Source: Gemmatimonadota bacterium (GTDB lineage Bacteria > Gemmatimonadota > Gemmatimonadetes > Gemmatimonadales > GWC2-71-9). From it: a stretch of DNA of 5,534 nucleotides. Below, piece by piece: positions 1 through 5,534 of this stretch. How positions within the stretch are numbered: position 1 is the stretch's first letter; every line of letters starts with the position of its first letter. The DNA is taken from positions 1 to 5,534 of the forward strand of contig JANYCP010000017.1 in NCBI GenBank assembly GCA_025360265.1, given 5' to 3'. Under the pieces are notes generated by a model, which was not told the DNA's origin, searched no databases, and worked only from the letters and a program-made list of their open reading frames with translations. Position numbers and translations under genes: made by a program.

Positions 1-132
1 GTAGCACTGCCGCGTGATCCGCTCGTTCCAGTCGTGATCCGGTGCTGCGGTGGGTTCTCGCGATACCAGCTCAAGCCACGGCTCTTCGCGTGGCGGCTGG
101 TAGAAGTGGCCGTGGATGATGAGGTGGCGCAT
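1..132 (-). CDS. GH57 glycoside hydrolase, DUF3536 type (N-terminal 44 residues only, cut by window edge)
   Basis: Translating the minus strand from ATG at 132-130 gives an open frame to the window edge that begins MRHLIIHGHFYQPPRE and continues through PW, AAPDHDWNERIT and QCY. The HGHFYQPPRE motif followed by HDWNERIT is, from my knowledge of the family, the hallmark N-terminus of GH57 proteins carrying a C-terminal DUF3536 domain, annotated as putative alpha-amylase/alpha-mannosidase. The His-X-His pair at residues 7 and 9 is the first conserved GH57 region. The start is well fixed: an in-frame TAG lies two codons upstream (138-136). No Shine-Dalgarno is visible; the leader is pyrimidine-rich because of the 7-bp repeat at 141-168. 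It lies 41 nt after the branching-enzyme stop, on the same strand, and is probably the fourth cistron of the operon. Action on glycogen or maltodextrin is inferred from its neighbours; the catalytic residues are outside the window. Confidence 0.85.
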   Translation of the reverse strand, partial: MRHLIIHGHFYQPPREEPWLELVSREPTAAPDHDWNERITRQCY

Positions 133-140
133 GGTCTACG

Positions 141-168
141 AGAGACGAGAGACGAGAGACGAGAGACG
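141..168. repeat. Tandem repeat, four perfect copies of AGAGACG
   Basis: Positions 141-147, 148-154, 155-161 and 162-168 each read AGAGACG on the plus strand (CGTCTCT on the transcribed strand), with no mismatch. The array occupies 28 of the 41 nt between the stop of the branching enzyme (174) and the start of the DUF3536 GH57 gene (132). It is non-coding in the likely annotation. The unit is 7 nt, so copy-number change would alter the spacing between the two cistrons without changing either protein. Confidence 0.95.
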
Positions 169-173
169 ACACA

Positions 174-1820
174 TCATGGGACGCTCACATCCGAGGCGGC
201 GGCGATTGCGCCGATCAGTTCCGGGAACGGGCCATCGATGATCTTGAATCCCTCGGCGACGCGCTGTCCGGCCGCGAGGTCCGCATTCGGATTCTCGAGA
301 AATGGCAACAGCGACTCCAGAGCCGCGCAATGCTCGTTGAATCGCTTGATTGCGTAATCGCCCGCGGCACCGGTGGTGATGATGAATTGCCAATCGGAAC
401 TCTGGGCCAGCAAGAGTTCGCGTCCGGCCTGTTCGAGGATCGGGCGAGCATCCCATGTCGGCAACGTCTTCGGTACCGCATTCCAGAAACGTTCCTCGAG
501 TGTCCAGAGCCGATGCCAGGTCCATTCGGTTTCAGGATTCATCCACATCGAGAAGTCGCCGTCCTTCCCCCACGATCCGGTGCTCATCCGCAGTGAAGTG
601 TCGGGCGGGGCATCCCGGAGTGCATCCCCGGCGGTCACCGGCTGGACCTTGGTCAACGCCGACAGGTCTTCGTAGAGGAACTTCAGGAAGTCCATTCCCT
701 CGTACCACCAATGTCCGAAGAGTTCGGTGTCGAACGGTGCAACGATGGTGTGCTCATCAGCGTTGGCGGTCGCGGCGATGCTGTCCAGCAGCGACTGGAA
801 GTGGGCGGCATGTCGCGTGGCCATGTCGCGCGCATCGCCCGGCACGTATGGCAGCTTGGCGCCAAGATCGGCGGTGGAATCGGTGACCTTCCAGAGCTTG
901 AGGCCTCCGGGCTGGCGAATCTTGTGGAACTCAAGGTATGCGCCATCGCCGGGATACCCCTCGTGGCGGCTCCACACCTTCGCCGTCGTGGCCGGGTCGC
1001 GAACCAAGACGTAAATCGGGCGACCACGAGTCACATTACCGACGCGGTATCCCATATAAGGAGAACGCTTGGCGGTCTTTTCCGGCCGACGGAGTGTCCT
1101 GCCGGAATAGAGGTCGTAGGTCTGACCGGCGTCGACGACGTGGGCATCGACAAAGAAATACTGGAAGCCGGAATACCGGAGGTGATCCTCGATGCCGGAC
1201 CGCACTGAGTGACGCGGCGCATCGGGCAGCGGTTGCCACGGCCCGGTCGGGCGATAGGCGCACTCCGGCACCCAGCACCCGCGCGGTAGATCACCGAAAT
1301 GGCGGGCGTGCTCCGATCGACCGACCAGTAATTGGAACCGGATGCTCTCGTCACGCGAAAGCAGCGGCAGAAATCCATGCGTTGCGGCCGACGAAATGAG
1401 CTCGATGCGGCCAGCGAGTGCGTGGCGGCGGAATTCGCCGTTGAGGTCCTTGCCGATCCGCTCCCACGTCGCCTTCAGCGTCTCGACATGTTGCTTCCAG
1501 TACTCGGCCAGCGGCACCAGGTGTGCGTCACCTGTCTGGCGCAATGATTCGGGCGCCTCGTCAATGGTCTTGAGCCGGTGCGCGAAGTAATAGTCGAGTT
1601 CTTCCCGGAAGGATGGATGCGCAAATTGCGCCGCAAGAATCGGCGTGATGCCGAGTGTGAGCGGCGGCGGCACATCCTCCTTCTCGAGTGCCTCGAGCAT
1701 CGCGACCAGTGGAAGGTAGCTGTCGAGCGCGGCTTCACAGATCCAGTCGGATCCGTGCGGCCACCGTCCGTGGTGAAGCACCCACGGCAGGTGACTGTGC
1801 AGGGTGAGGACGAACCGCAA
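174..1820 (-). CDS. 1,4-alpha-glucan branching enzyme, GH57 family (DUF1957)
   Basis: It should introduce alpha-1,6 branches by cleaving an alpha-1,4 chain and transferring it (EC 2.4.1.18), in the cytoplasm; no signal peptide is seen. With a TTG start at 1820 the protein has 548 residues. GH57 regions appear in order: HSHLPW (His8, His10), ATHGFLPLL (146-154), CWVPECAYRP with putative nucleophile Glu186, GYPGD (288-292), and FDTELFGHWW (363-372) with putative acid/base Asp364. STGSWG (413-418) and a helical C-terminal part with LLLAQSSDW follow, as in DUF1957 proteins. Characterised Thermus and Thermococcus enzymes have, as I recall, Glu183/184 and Asp353/354, which fits this start. TTG is preceded by AGGA at 6-nt spacing. 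The alternative is GTG at 1862 (562 residues), which overlaps the glgA stop as GTGA; the 14 extra residues are largely encoded by a dispersed repeat, so I prefer TTG. Family assignment is firm; branching rather than amylase activity is inferred from the DUF1957 pattern and the glgA neighbour. Confidence 0.93.
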   Translation of the reverse strand: MRFVLTLHSHLPWVLHHGRWPHGSDWICEAALDSYLPLVAMLEALEKEDVPPPLTLGITPILAAQFAHPSFREELDYYFAHRLKTIDEAPESLRQTGDAHLVPLAEYWKQHVETLKATWERIGKDLNGEFRRHALAGRIELISSAATHGFLPLLSRDESIRFQLLVGRSEHARHFGDLPRGCWVPECAYRPTGPWQPLPDAPRHSVRSGIEDHLRYSGFQYFFVDAHVVDAGQTYDLYSGRTLRRPEKTAKRSPYMGYRVGNVTRGRPIYVLVRDPATTAKVWSRHEGYPGDGAYLEFHKIRQPGGLKLWKVTDSTADLGAKLPYVPGDARDMATRHAAHFQSLLDSIAATANADEHTIVAPFDTELFGHWWYEGMDFLKFLYEDLSALTKVQPVTAGDALRDAPPDTSLRMSTGSWGKDGDFSMWMNPETEWTWHRLWTLEERFWNAVPKTLPTWDARPILEQAGRELLLAQSSDWQFIITTGAAGDYAIKRFNEHCAALESLLPFLENPNADLAAGQRVAEGFKIIDGPFPELIGAIAAASDVSVP

Positions 1821-1826
1821 TGCATG

Positions 1827-1830
1827 TCCT
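1827..1830 (-). promoter_or_regulatory. Candidate ribosome binding site (AGGA) for the branching enzyme TTG start
   Basis: The transcribed strand reads AGGA at 1830-1827, then 6 nt (CATGCA), then TTG at 1820-1818. This is good spacing and supports initiation at TTG rather than at GTG 1862. For the GTG start the only purine-rich stretch is CCAGG, ending about 9 nt upstream. The AGGA belongs to the dispersed repeat at 1828-1847. Confidence 0.5.
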
Positions 1831-1847
1831 GAGCGAAGCGAGGGATC
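1828..1847. repeat. Copy of a probable dispersed intergenic repeat (CCTGAGCGAAGCGAGGGA core)
   Basis: The plus strand carries CCTGAGCGAAGCGAGGGA followed by TC. Its centre GAGCGAAGCGAG is a perfect mirror repeat and contains AGCGA twice in tandem. Closely similar strings (CCTGAGCGAAGCGAAGGAT and relatives) are, from general familiarity with bacterial genomes, common dispersed repeats between genes in several high-GC phyla. Only one copy is in this window, so membership of a repeat family is recalled, not shown. It sits between the glgA stop (1859) and the TTG start (1820) of the branching enzyme. Confidence 0.55.
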
Positions 1848-1858
1848 ACCTGCCGAAT

Positions 1859-3355
1859 TCACAATGCGCGCCTGGCGGCGAGGGTGATGGCTCGGGTATA
1901 GATGTCGTTGTACCGTTCGGCGACGCGGTCCCAGCCGAAGTCGCGGGACATCGCCTCGCGCTGCATTTCGCGCCACGCTTTTGCCGAGCGATGCTCGGTC
2001 AGGGCGCGCCACATGCCACCCACCAACGCGCGTTCGTCGAATGCGTCGAAGAGAAAGCCGGTCAGTCCATCGTCAATCGTGTCGGCAAGCCCACCCACGC
2101 GCCGAGCGACGGGGATCGTGCCGTAGCGTTGCGCCCGCATCTGGGTCAGGCCACATGGTTCGTACTGGGATGGCATGATATAGAGATCGGCGCCCGCAAT
2201 CATGACATGTTCGAGGTCGTCGGCGAACTTCGTCGCCACGCCGACGCGATTTGGCATGGCGACGCGGAGCGCGCTCACCGCATCCTCGATACGCTTGTCG
2301 CCGCTCCCCATGAACACATACTGTGCGGCGAAATGAAAGAGCGCGTGGTTGTGCACGACAATGTCCAGGCCTTTTTGCGTGGCGAGGCGGCCGATCGATG
2401 CGACAATGGGGACAAACGGATTCTCGGGTAGCCCGAAACGCCGCTGCAAGTCCAGCTTGCAGGCGCGTTTGCCGTCGAGATTGTCGCTCGAAAAGTTGGC
2501 GGCAATCTTTCCGTCGGTCGATGGATCCCAGATGCTCTGGTCGATGCCGTTGAGCACGCCGGTGAATCGATTGCCCATCCACTCGAATACTTCCTGCAGT
2601 CCGAAGCCGCCGGCGGGCGTACGCAACTCCTCTGCGTGGCTCGGACTTACGGTGGTCGCCATGTCGGTGTGTGTCAGGCCACCCTTCAAATAATTCGTCT
2701 TGCCGTACCACTCGAGCTTGTCCGGGGTGAACAGATCCCATGACAGCCCGATATCCGGCACGATGTCGGCAGGGAAGTGACCCTGGTAGCCGCCGTTGTG
2801 CACCGACATGACCACGGGAATCCGATCATACCACGGATTTCCCTTGAACCATGTGCGGAGATAGACCGCGGCGAGCGCGGCATGCCAATCGTGCGCGTGC
2901 AGCAGCACCGGGCCATTGGTGATTCGGGGGAGTGCCGCCACCGATGCGGCCGCGAACGCGGCGAAGCGTCGATAGTTGTCGGGATAGTCGACGCCGTTCT
3001 CACCATACAGGCCATCGCGATTGAAGAAACCGTCGTGCTCGAGAAAGCAGGTCGGCGTGTCCGATGCGGGGTTGGTCTCGCGAAGGAGCCGGAACGTTTC
3101 CGCGTGGGGTCCGAGTTGAATCGTGAACGGATCGCCAACCGGTTCGACGTGCCGGAGGTGCTGACGCACCGTGCGGTAGAGCGGCACGATCGCCATGGTC
3201 TTAAGGCCGTTGCGATGCTGGTCGCGGTGCAGGCCCCACGCCGCTTCGGCCAAGCCGCCAGTACGGGCGTACGGGTAGTACTCGGCCGCGAGATGGACGA
3301 TGGTCGGTGCTTCGCCCGCAATGGGCGGGAGCGAAAACCGCTGTGGCGTGTTCAT
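1859..3355 (-). CDS. glgA: Glycogen synthase (starch synthase type, GT5)
   Basis: It transfers glucose from a nucleotide sugar, normally ADP-glucose in bacteria, to the non-reducing end of an alpha-1,4-glucan in the cytoplasm. The 498-residue protein is close to the usual ~480-500 for GT5. Motifs in order: AAEYYPYARTGGLAE (23-37), the KxGGL donor-site region but with Arg31 for Lys; HAHDWHA (153-159); SVHNGGYQGHF (184-194); TVSPSHAEEL (235-244); GVLNGID (266-272); SIGRLATQKGLD with Arg323 and Lys328; FMGSGD; YIMPSQYEPCGLTQ with Glu399; and RRVGGLADTI (418-427). Start: ATG at 3355 lies 7 nt after the phosphorylase stop and gives a normal-length N-terminus. An in-frame ATG at 3412 would add 19 residues unlike the family, overlap the phosphorylase and has no ribosome site. 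GAGG lies only 2 nt before ATG 3355, so translational coupling to the upstream gene is likely. The frame is intact. Donor (ADP- versus UDP-glucose) cannot be read from sequence. Confidence 0.95.
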   Translation of the reverse strand: MNTPQRFSLPPIAGEAPTIVHLAAEYYPYARTGGLAEAAWGLHRDQHRNGLKTMAIVPLYRTVRQHLRHVEPVGDPFTIQLGPHAETFRLLRETNPASDTPTCFLEHDGFFNRDGLYGENGVDYPDNYRRFAAFAAASVAALPRITNGPVLLHAHDWHAALAAVYLRTWFKGNPWYDRIPVVMSVHNGGYQGHFPADIVPDIGLSWDLFTPDKLEWYGKTNYLKGGLTHTDMATTVSPSHAEELRTPAGGFGLQEVFEWMGNRFTGVLNGIDQSIWDPSTDGKIAANFSSDNLDGKRACKLDLQRRFGLPENPFVPIVASIGRLATQKGLDIVVHNHALFHFAAQYVFMGSGDKRIEDAVSALRVAMPNRVGVATKFADDLEHVMIAGADLYIMPSQYEPCGLTQMRAQRYGTIPVARRVGGLADTIDDGLTGFLFDAFDERALVGGMWRALTEHRSAKAWREMQREAMSRDFGWDRVAERYNDIYTRAITLAARRAL

Positions 3356-3362
3356 GACCTCA

Positions 3363-5522
3363 TCAGAGCGGTGGATCGTCCACGAACGGATCGCCGCGGA
3401 GGATCGGCGCATAGTACCGCTGCACGTAATCCTGCATCATGCGACGCGCGGTGAATTTGGATCCCGCCACACGGATCGCTTCTTTCATGGTCTGCACGAA
3501 GCGCCGCGGAATGCCGTCGGCATCCTTCTCATACCAGAGCGGGATGATTTCTTTTTCAAGGAGTTGATACAAGTGCTCGGCGTCGACCGTATCGGCGTCC
3601 TCGTCGGGGCCCGCTTTCGGGATCGCCCAGCCATTCTTCCCGTTGTAACCTTCTTCCCACCAGCCGTCGATGGTGCTGAGTTGCGGCACACCGTTGAGCG
3701 CGGCCTTCATTCCGCTGGTTCCCGACGCTTCGAGTGGTACGCGCGGCACGTTGAGCCAGATGTCTACGCCCTGTACCAACATGTGGGCGAGATGCATATC
3801 GTAGTCTTCGAGGAACGCGACGCGTCCTTCGAACACCGGATCGCGGGTGAAGTGATAGATCGACTGCAGGATCTCCTTGCCTGGCGTGTCCTGCGGATGA
3901 GCCTTGCCAGCGACGATGACTTGCACCGGTCGCGTCGTGCTGGTGACGATCTTGCGCAGGCGCTCCACGTCGGAGAACATCAGATTGGCGCGCTTGTAGG
4001 TCGCGAAGCGACGGGCAAAGCCAATCGTGAAGACGGTCGGATCGAGCAGAGCGCCGGCAGCGACGACCTGTGCCGCTTCGCTCCATTCATCCCGCCACTT
4101 CCGGCGTGCTTCCTCGCGCAAGTAGCGGATGAGTGCGCGCTTCAATTCGACGTGCGTGTGCCACACCTCGCGCGCGTCTAGTCCGAGCACGGCCGACCAG
4201 ATCTCGGTGTCGTCCAGGCGGAAGCCCCAATCGTCGCCGAGGTGATAGTCAAGCAGGCGCATGAACGGATTGGCCATCCACGTCGCGAGATGTACGCCGT
4301 TGGTGACCGCACCGATCGGCACTTCTGCTTCCGGTCGGTCGCTCCAGAGATCGCCCCAGAGCTGACGCGACACGACGCCATGACGTTGTGCCACACCGTT
4401 GACGTGCCCGGCGAGGTGAATGGCTAGCACGGTCATCTGGAACTCGCGCGGATGACCGCGAGGATGGACGCCGAACGCCACCGCCTGTTCTGCGGCATCA
4501 CCGAAGTCTTCCAGGTAGGCTGGTCCCGCGCATTCGGCGACTTGCGCGACGTCGAACGCATCGTGTCCAGCGGGAACCGGAGTATGTGTGGTGAAGATCG
4601 TACTGCGACGCACCGCCGAGATGGCGTCGGGCATCGCCGTGCCTGAGCCGACCAGCTCGCGCACGCGCTCCATCATCATGAACGCCGCATGTCCTTCATT
4701 GGCGTGCCACGCGGCCGGATTGATCTGTAATGCGCGGAGTACCCGCACACCGCCCGTGCCCAGGATCCATTCCTGGCGCAGGCGCATCTCGGCGCCGCCC
4801 GAGTAGAGCTTGCTCGTGAGCGAGCGGTCGTCGGGATGATTGAGTTCGAGATCAGTGTCGAGGAGGTAGATCGGTGCGCGGCCGACCCTCATGGTCCACG
4901 CGCCGATGTGTACCGCACGACCGAACGTATTGAGAATCGTTACCCACGGCGTACCGTCGCTGCCCATCACAGGAATCAGCGGCGTGGTATCAGGATTGAG
5001 AACTTCGTCGGAATCTTCCTGCCATCCCAGCGGCGTTACTTGCTGATCGAAATATCCCTTCTTGTAGAAGAGACCGATGCCGACGAACGGAACGGCGAGA
5101 TCTGAGGCTGTCTTGCAGTGATCACCGGCGAGGACGCCGAGGCCACCGGAATAAATCGGGACAGAGGAATGGAGTCCGAATTCCGCGCAGAAGTACGCCA
5201 CCGGACGATCGGCACCGATCTCGGGGTACTGCTCGGTGAACCAGCCATCGACTGAGATCTGCTCGGCGTCGAACCAGGCCATGACCTGGTCGTAGTGGGA
5301 GCAGAAATCCCCGTCCTTGGCAAGCACTTCGAATCGCGCCGCGGGGGTTGCCCGGAGCACCTCGATCGGATTGTGATGGGACAGGCGCCAGGTGGGCTCG
5401 TCGATCCGGCGGAAGAGGGCGCGGGCCTGTCGGTGCCAGCTCCATGAGAGGTTGACGGCGAGTGCCGCCAGCCCTTCAAGGCGGGCAGGCAACGCAGGAA
5501 TCTTGGCGCGCAACAGCGTCAT
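3363..5522 (-). CDS. glgP: Alpha-glucan (glycogen/maltodextrin) phosphorylase with N-terminal DUF3417 domain, GT35
   Basis: It phosphorolyses alpha-1,4-glucan ends to glucose-1-phosphate, using pyridoxal phosphate, in the cytoplasm. The 719-residue protein belongs to the alpha-glucan family phosphorylase group rather than the ~800-residue E. coli GlgP/MalP type. Residues 8-60 (LPARLEGLAALAVNLSWSW, then LFRRIDEPTW) match the DUF3417 domain. The catalytic part has YSGGLGVLAGDH (124-135), HANEGHAAF (273-281), THTPVPAGHD (312-321), TNGVHLATW (407-415), FARRFATYKRANL (502-514), AGKAHPQD (538-545) and EASGTSGMKAALNG (598-611), where Lys606 should bind the cofactor. The N-terminal allosteric region of animal phosphorylases is missing, so AMP/phosphorylation control as in those enzymes is unlikely. 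ATG at 5522 has GGAG 8 nt upstream. It is the first complete gene of the run; TGA immediately precedes its ATG, so another gene may end there. The symbol follows common usage; malP-like substrate preference is possible. Confidence 0.95.
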   Translation of the reverse strand: MTLLRAKIPALPARLEGLAALAVNLSWSWHRQARALFRRIDEPTWRLSHHNPIEVLRATPAARFEVLAKDGDFCSHYDQVMAWFDAEQISVDGWFTEQYPEIGADRPVAYFCAEFGLHSSVPIYSGGLGVLAGDHCKTASDLAVPFVGIGLFYKKGYFDQQVTPLGWQEDSDEVLNPDTTPLIPVMGSDGTPWVTILNTFGRAVHIGAWTMRVGRAPIYLLDTDLELNHPDDRSLTSKLYSGGAEMRLRQEWILGTGGVRVLRALQINPAAWHANEGHAAFMMMERVRELVGSGTAMPDAISAVRRSTIFTTHTPVPAGHDAFDVAQVAECAGPAYLEDFGDAAEQAVAFGVHPRGHPREFQMTVLAIHLAGHVNGVAQRHGVVSRQLWGDLWSDRPEAEVPIGAVTNGVHLATWMANPFMRLLDYHLGDDWGFRLDDTEIWSAVLGLDAREVWHTHVELKRALIRYLREEARRKWRDEWSEAAQVVAAGALLDPTVFTIGFARRFATYKRANLMFSDVERLRKIVTSTTRPVQVIVAGKAHPQDTPGKEILQSIYHFTRDPVFEGRVAFLEDYDMHLAHMLVQGVDIWLNVPRVPLEASGTSGMKAALNGVPQLSTIDGWWEEGYNGKNGWAIPKAGPDEDADTVDAEHLYQLLEKEIIPLWYEKDADGIPRRFVQTMKEAIRVAGSKFTARRMMQDYVQRYYAPILRGDPFVDDPPL

Positions 5523-5530
5523 TCAGGGGT

Positions 5531-5534
5531 CTCC
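5531..5534 (-). promoter_or_regulatory. Ribosome binding site (GGAG) of the phosphorylase gene
   Basis: The transcribed strand reads GGAG at 5534-5531, then 8 nt (ACCCCTGA), then ATG at 5522. This supports ATG 5522 as the true start. The motif touches the window edge and may extend further. Confidence 0.65.

Noticed and set aside
141..168. CRISPR array or phage attachment site
   Set aside because: The units are 7 nt, directly adjacent and without spacers; there are no cas genes and no integrase. It is a simple tandem repeat.
34..357. Plus-strand ORF of 107 codons across the left junction
   Set aside because: It runs through the tandem repeat and antisense to both GH57 genes. The minus-strand reading gives the recognisable HGHFYQPPRE N-terminus instead.
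1863..2012. 50-residue N-terminal extension of the branching enzyme from ATG 2012
   Set aside because: It would overlap the C-terminal coding region of glgA by about 150 nt, and its Arg-rich sequence resembles an out-of-frame translation. Starts at 1862 or 1820 are far more plausible.
1820..2431. Plus-strand ORF of 203 codons
   Set aside because: It is antisense to glgA, with no family motif; a shadow of the real gene.
3356..3412. Longer glgA from ATG 3412
   Set aside because: It adds 19 residues unlike GT5 N-termini, overlaps the end of glgP, and has no ribosome binding site upstream.
2777..3454. Plus-strand ORF of 225 codons
   Set aside because: It is antisense to the N-terminal half of glgA and the end of glgP, rich in Arg, Val and Glu with no domain signature.
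3300..4181. Plus-strand ORF of 293 codons
   Set aside because: It lies opposite the glgP/glgA coding frames, shows no recognisable motif, and long antisense ORFs are expected in GC-rich DNA. The minus strand carries clear conserved enzyme motifs across the same bases.

Overview
The window is a compact run of glycogen/alpha-glucan metabolism genes, all transcribed from the minus strand (right to left). In transcription order they are: an alpha-glucan phosphorylase with an N-terminal DUF3417-type region (glgP type, 3363-5522); a GT5 glycogen synthase (glgA, 1859-3355); a GH57/DUF1957 1,4-alpha-glucan branching enzyme (174-1820, or from 1862); and the first 44 codons of a second, different GH57 protein of the DUF3536 type, cut by the left edge (1-132). 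The last gene is too short and edge-truncated for a simple ORF search, but its N-terminus is clear.

The genes are very close together: 7 nt between the first two, a 4-nt GTGA overlap or a 38-nt gap between the second and third depending on the start, and 41 nt before the last. There is no visible terminator or internal gap, so this reads as one operon. Synthase and branching enzyme build branched alpha-glucan, phosphorylase releases glucose-1-phosphate from chain ends, and the DUF3536 GH57 protein probably acts on alpha-glucan too, though its reaction is not established. No ADP-glucose pyrophosphorylase (glgC) and no GH13 branching enzyme (glgB) are present in the window.

The DNA is GC-rich by eye, with GC-rich third codon positions. 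The GH57-based gene set and two kinds of short repeats in the gene junctions suggest an environmental bacterium. Gemmatimonadota or a similar high-GC phylum is my guess, not something the sequence proves.

The least ordinary features are in the junctions. A 7-bp tandem repeat (four perfect copies) fills most of the leader of the DUF3536 gene. A copy of what looks like a dispersed bacterial repeat (CCTGAGCGAAGCGAGGGA) lies at the glgA/branching-enzyme junction, where it carries the candidate Shine-Dalgarno sequence and makes the start of the branching enzyme ambiguous. Within the proteins, the main oddity is Arg in place of Lys in the synthase KxGGL motif. I see no new multi-gene system here; the pathway itself is known.
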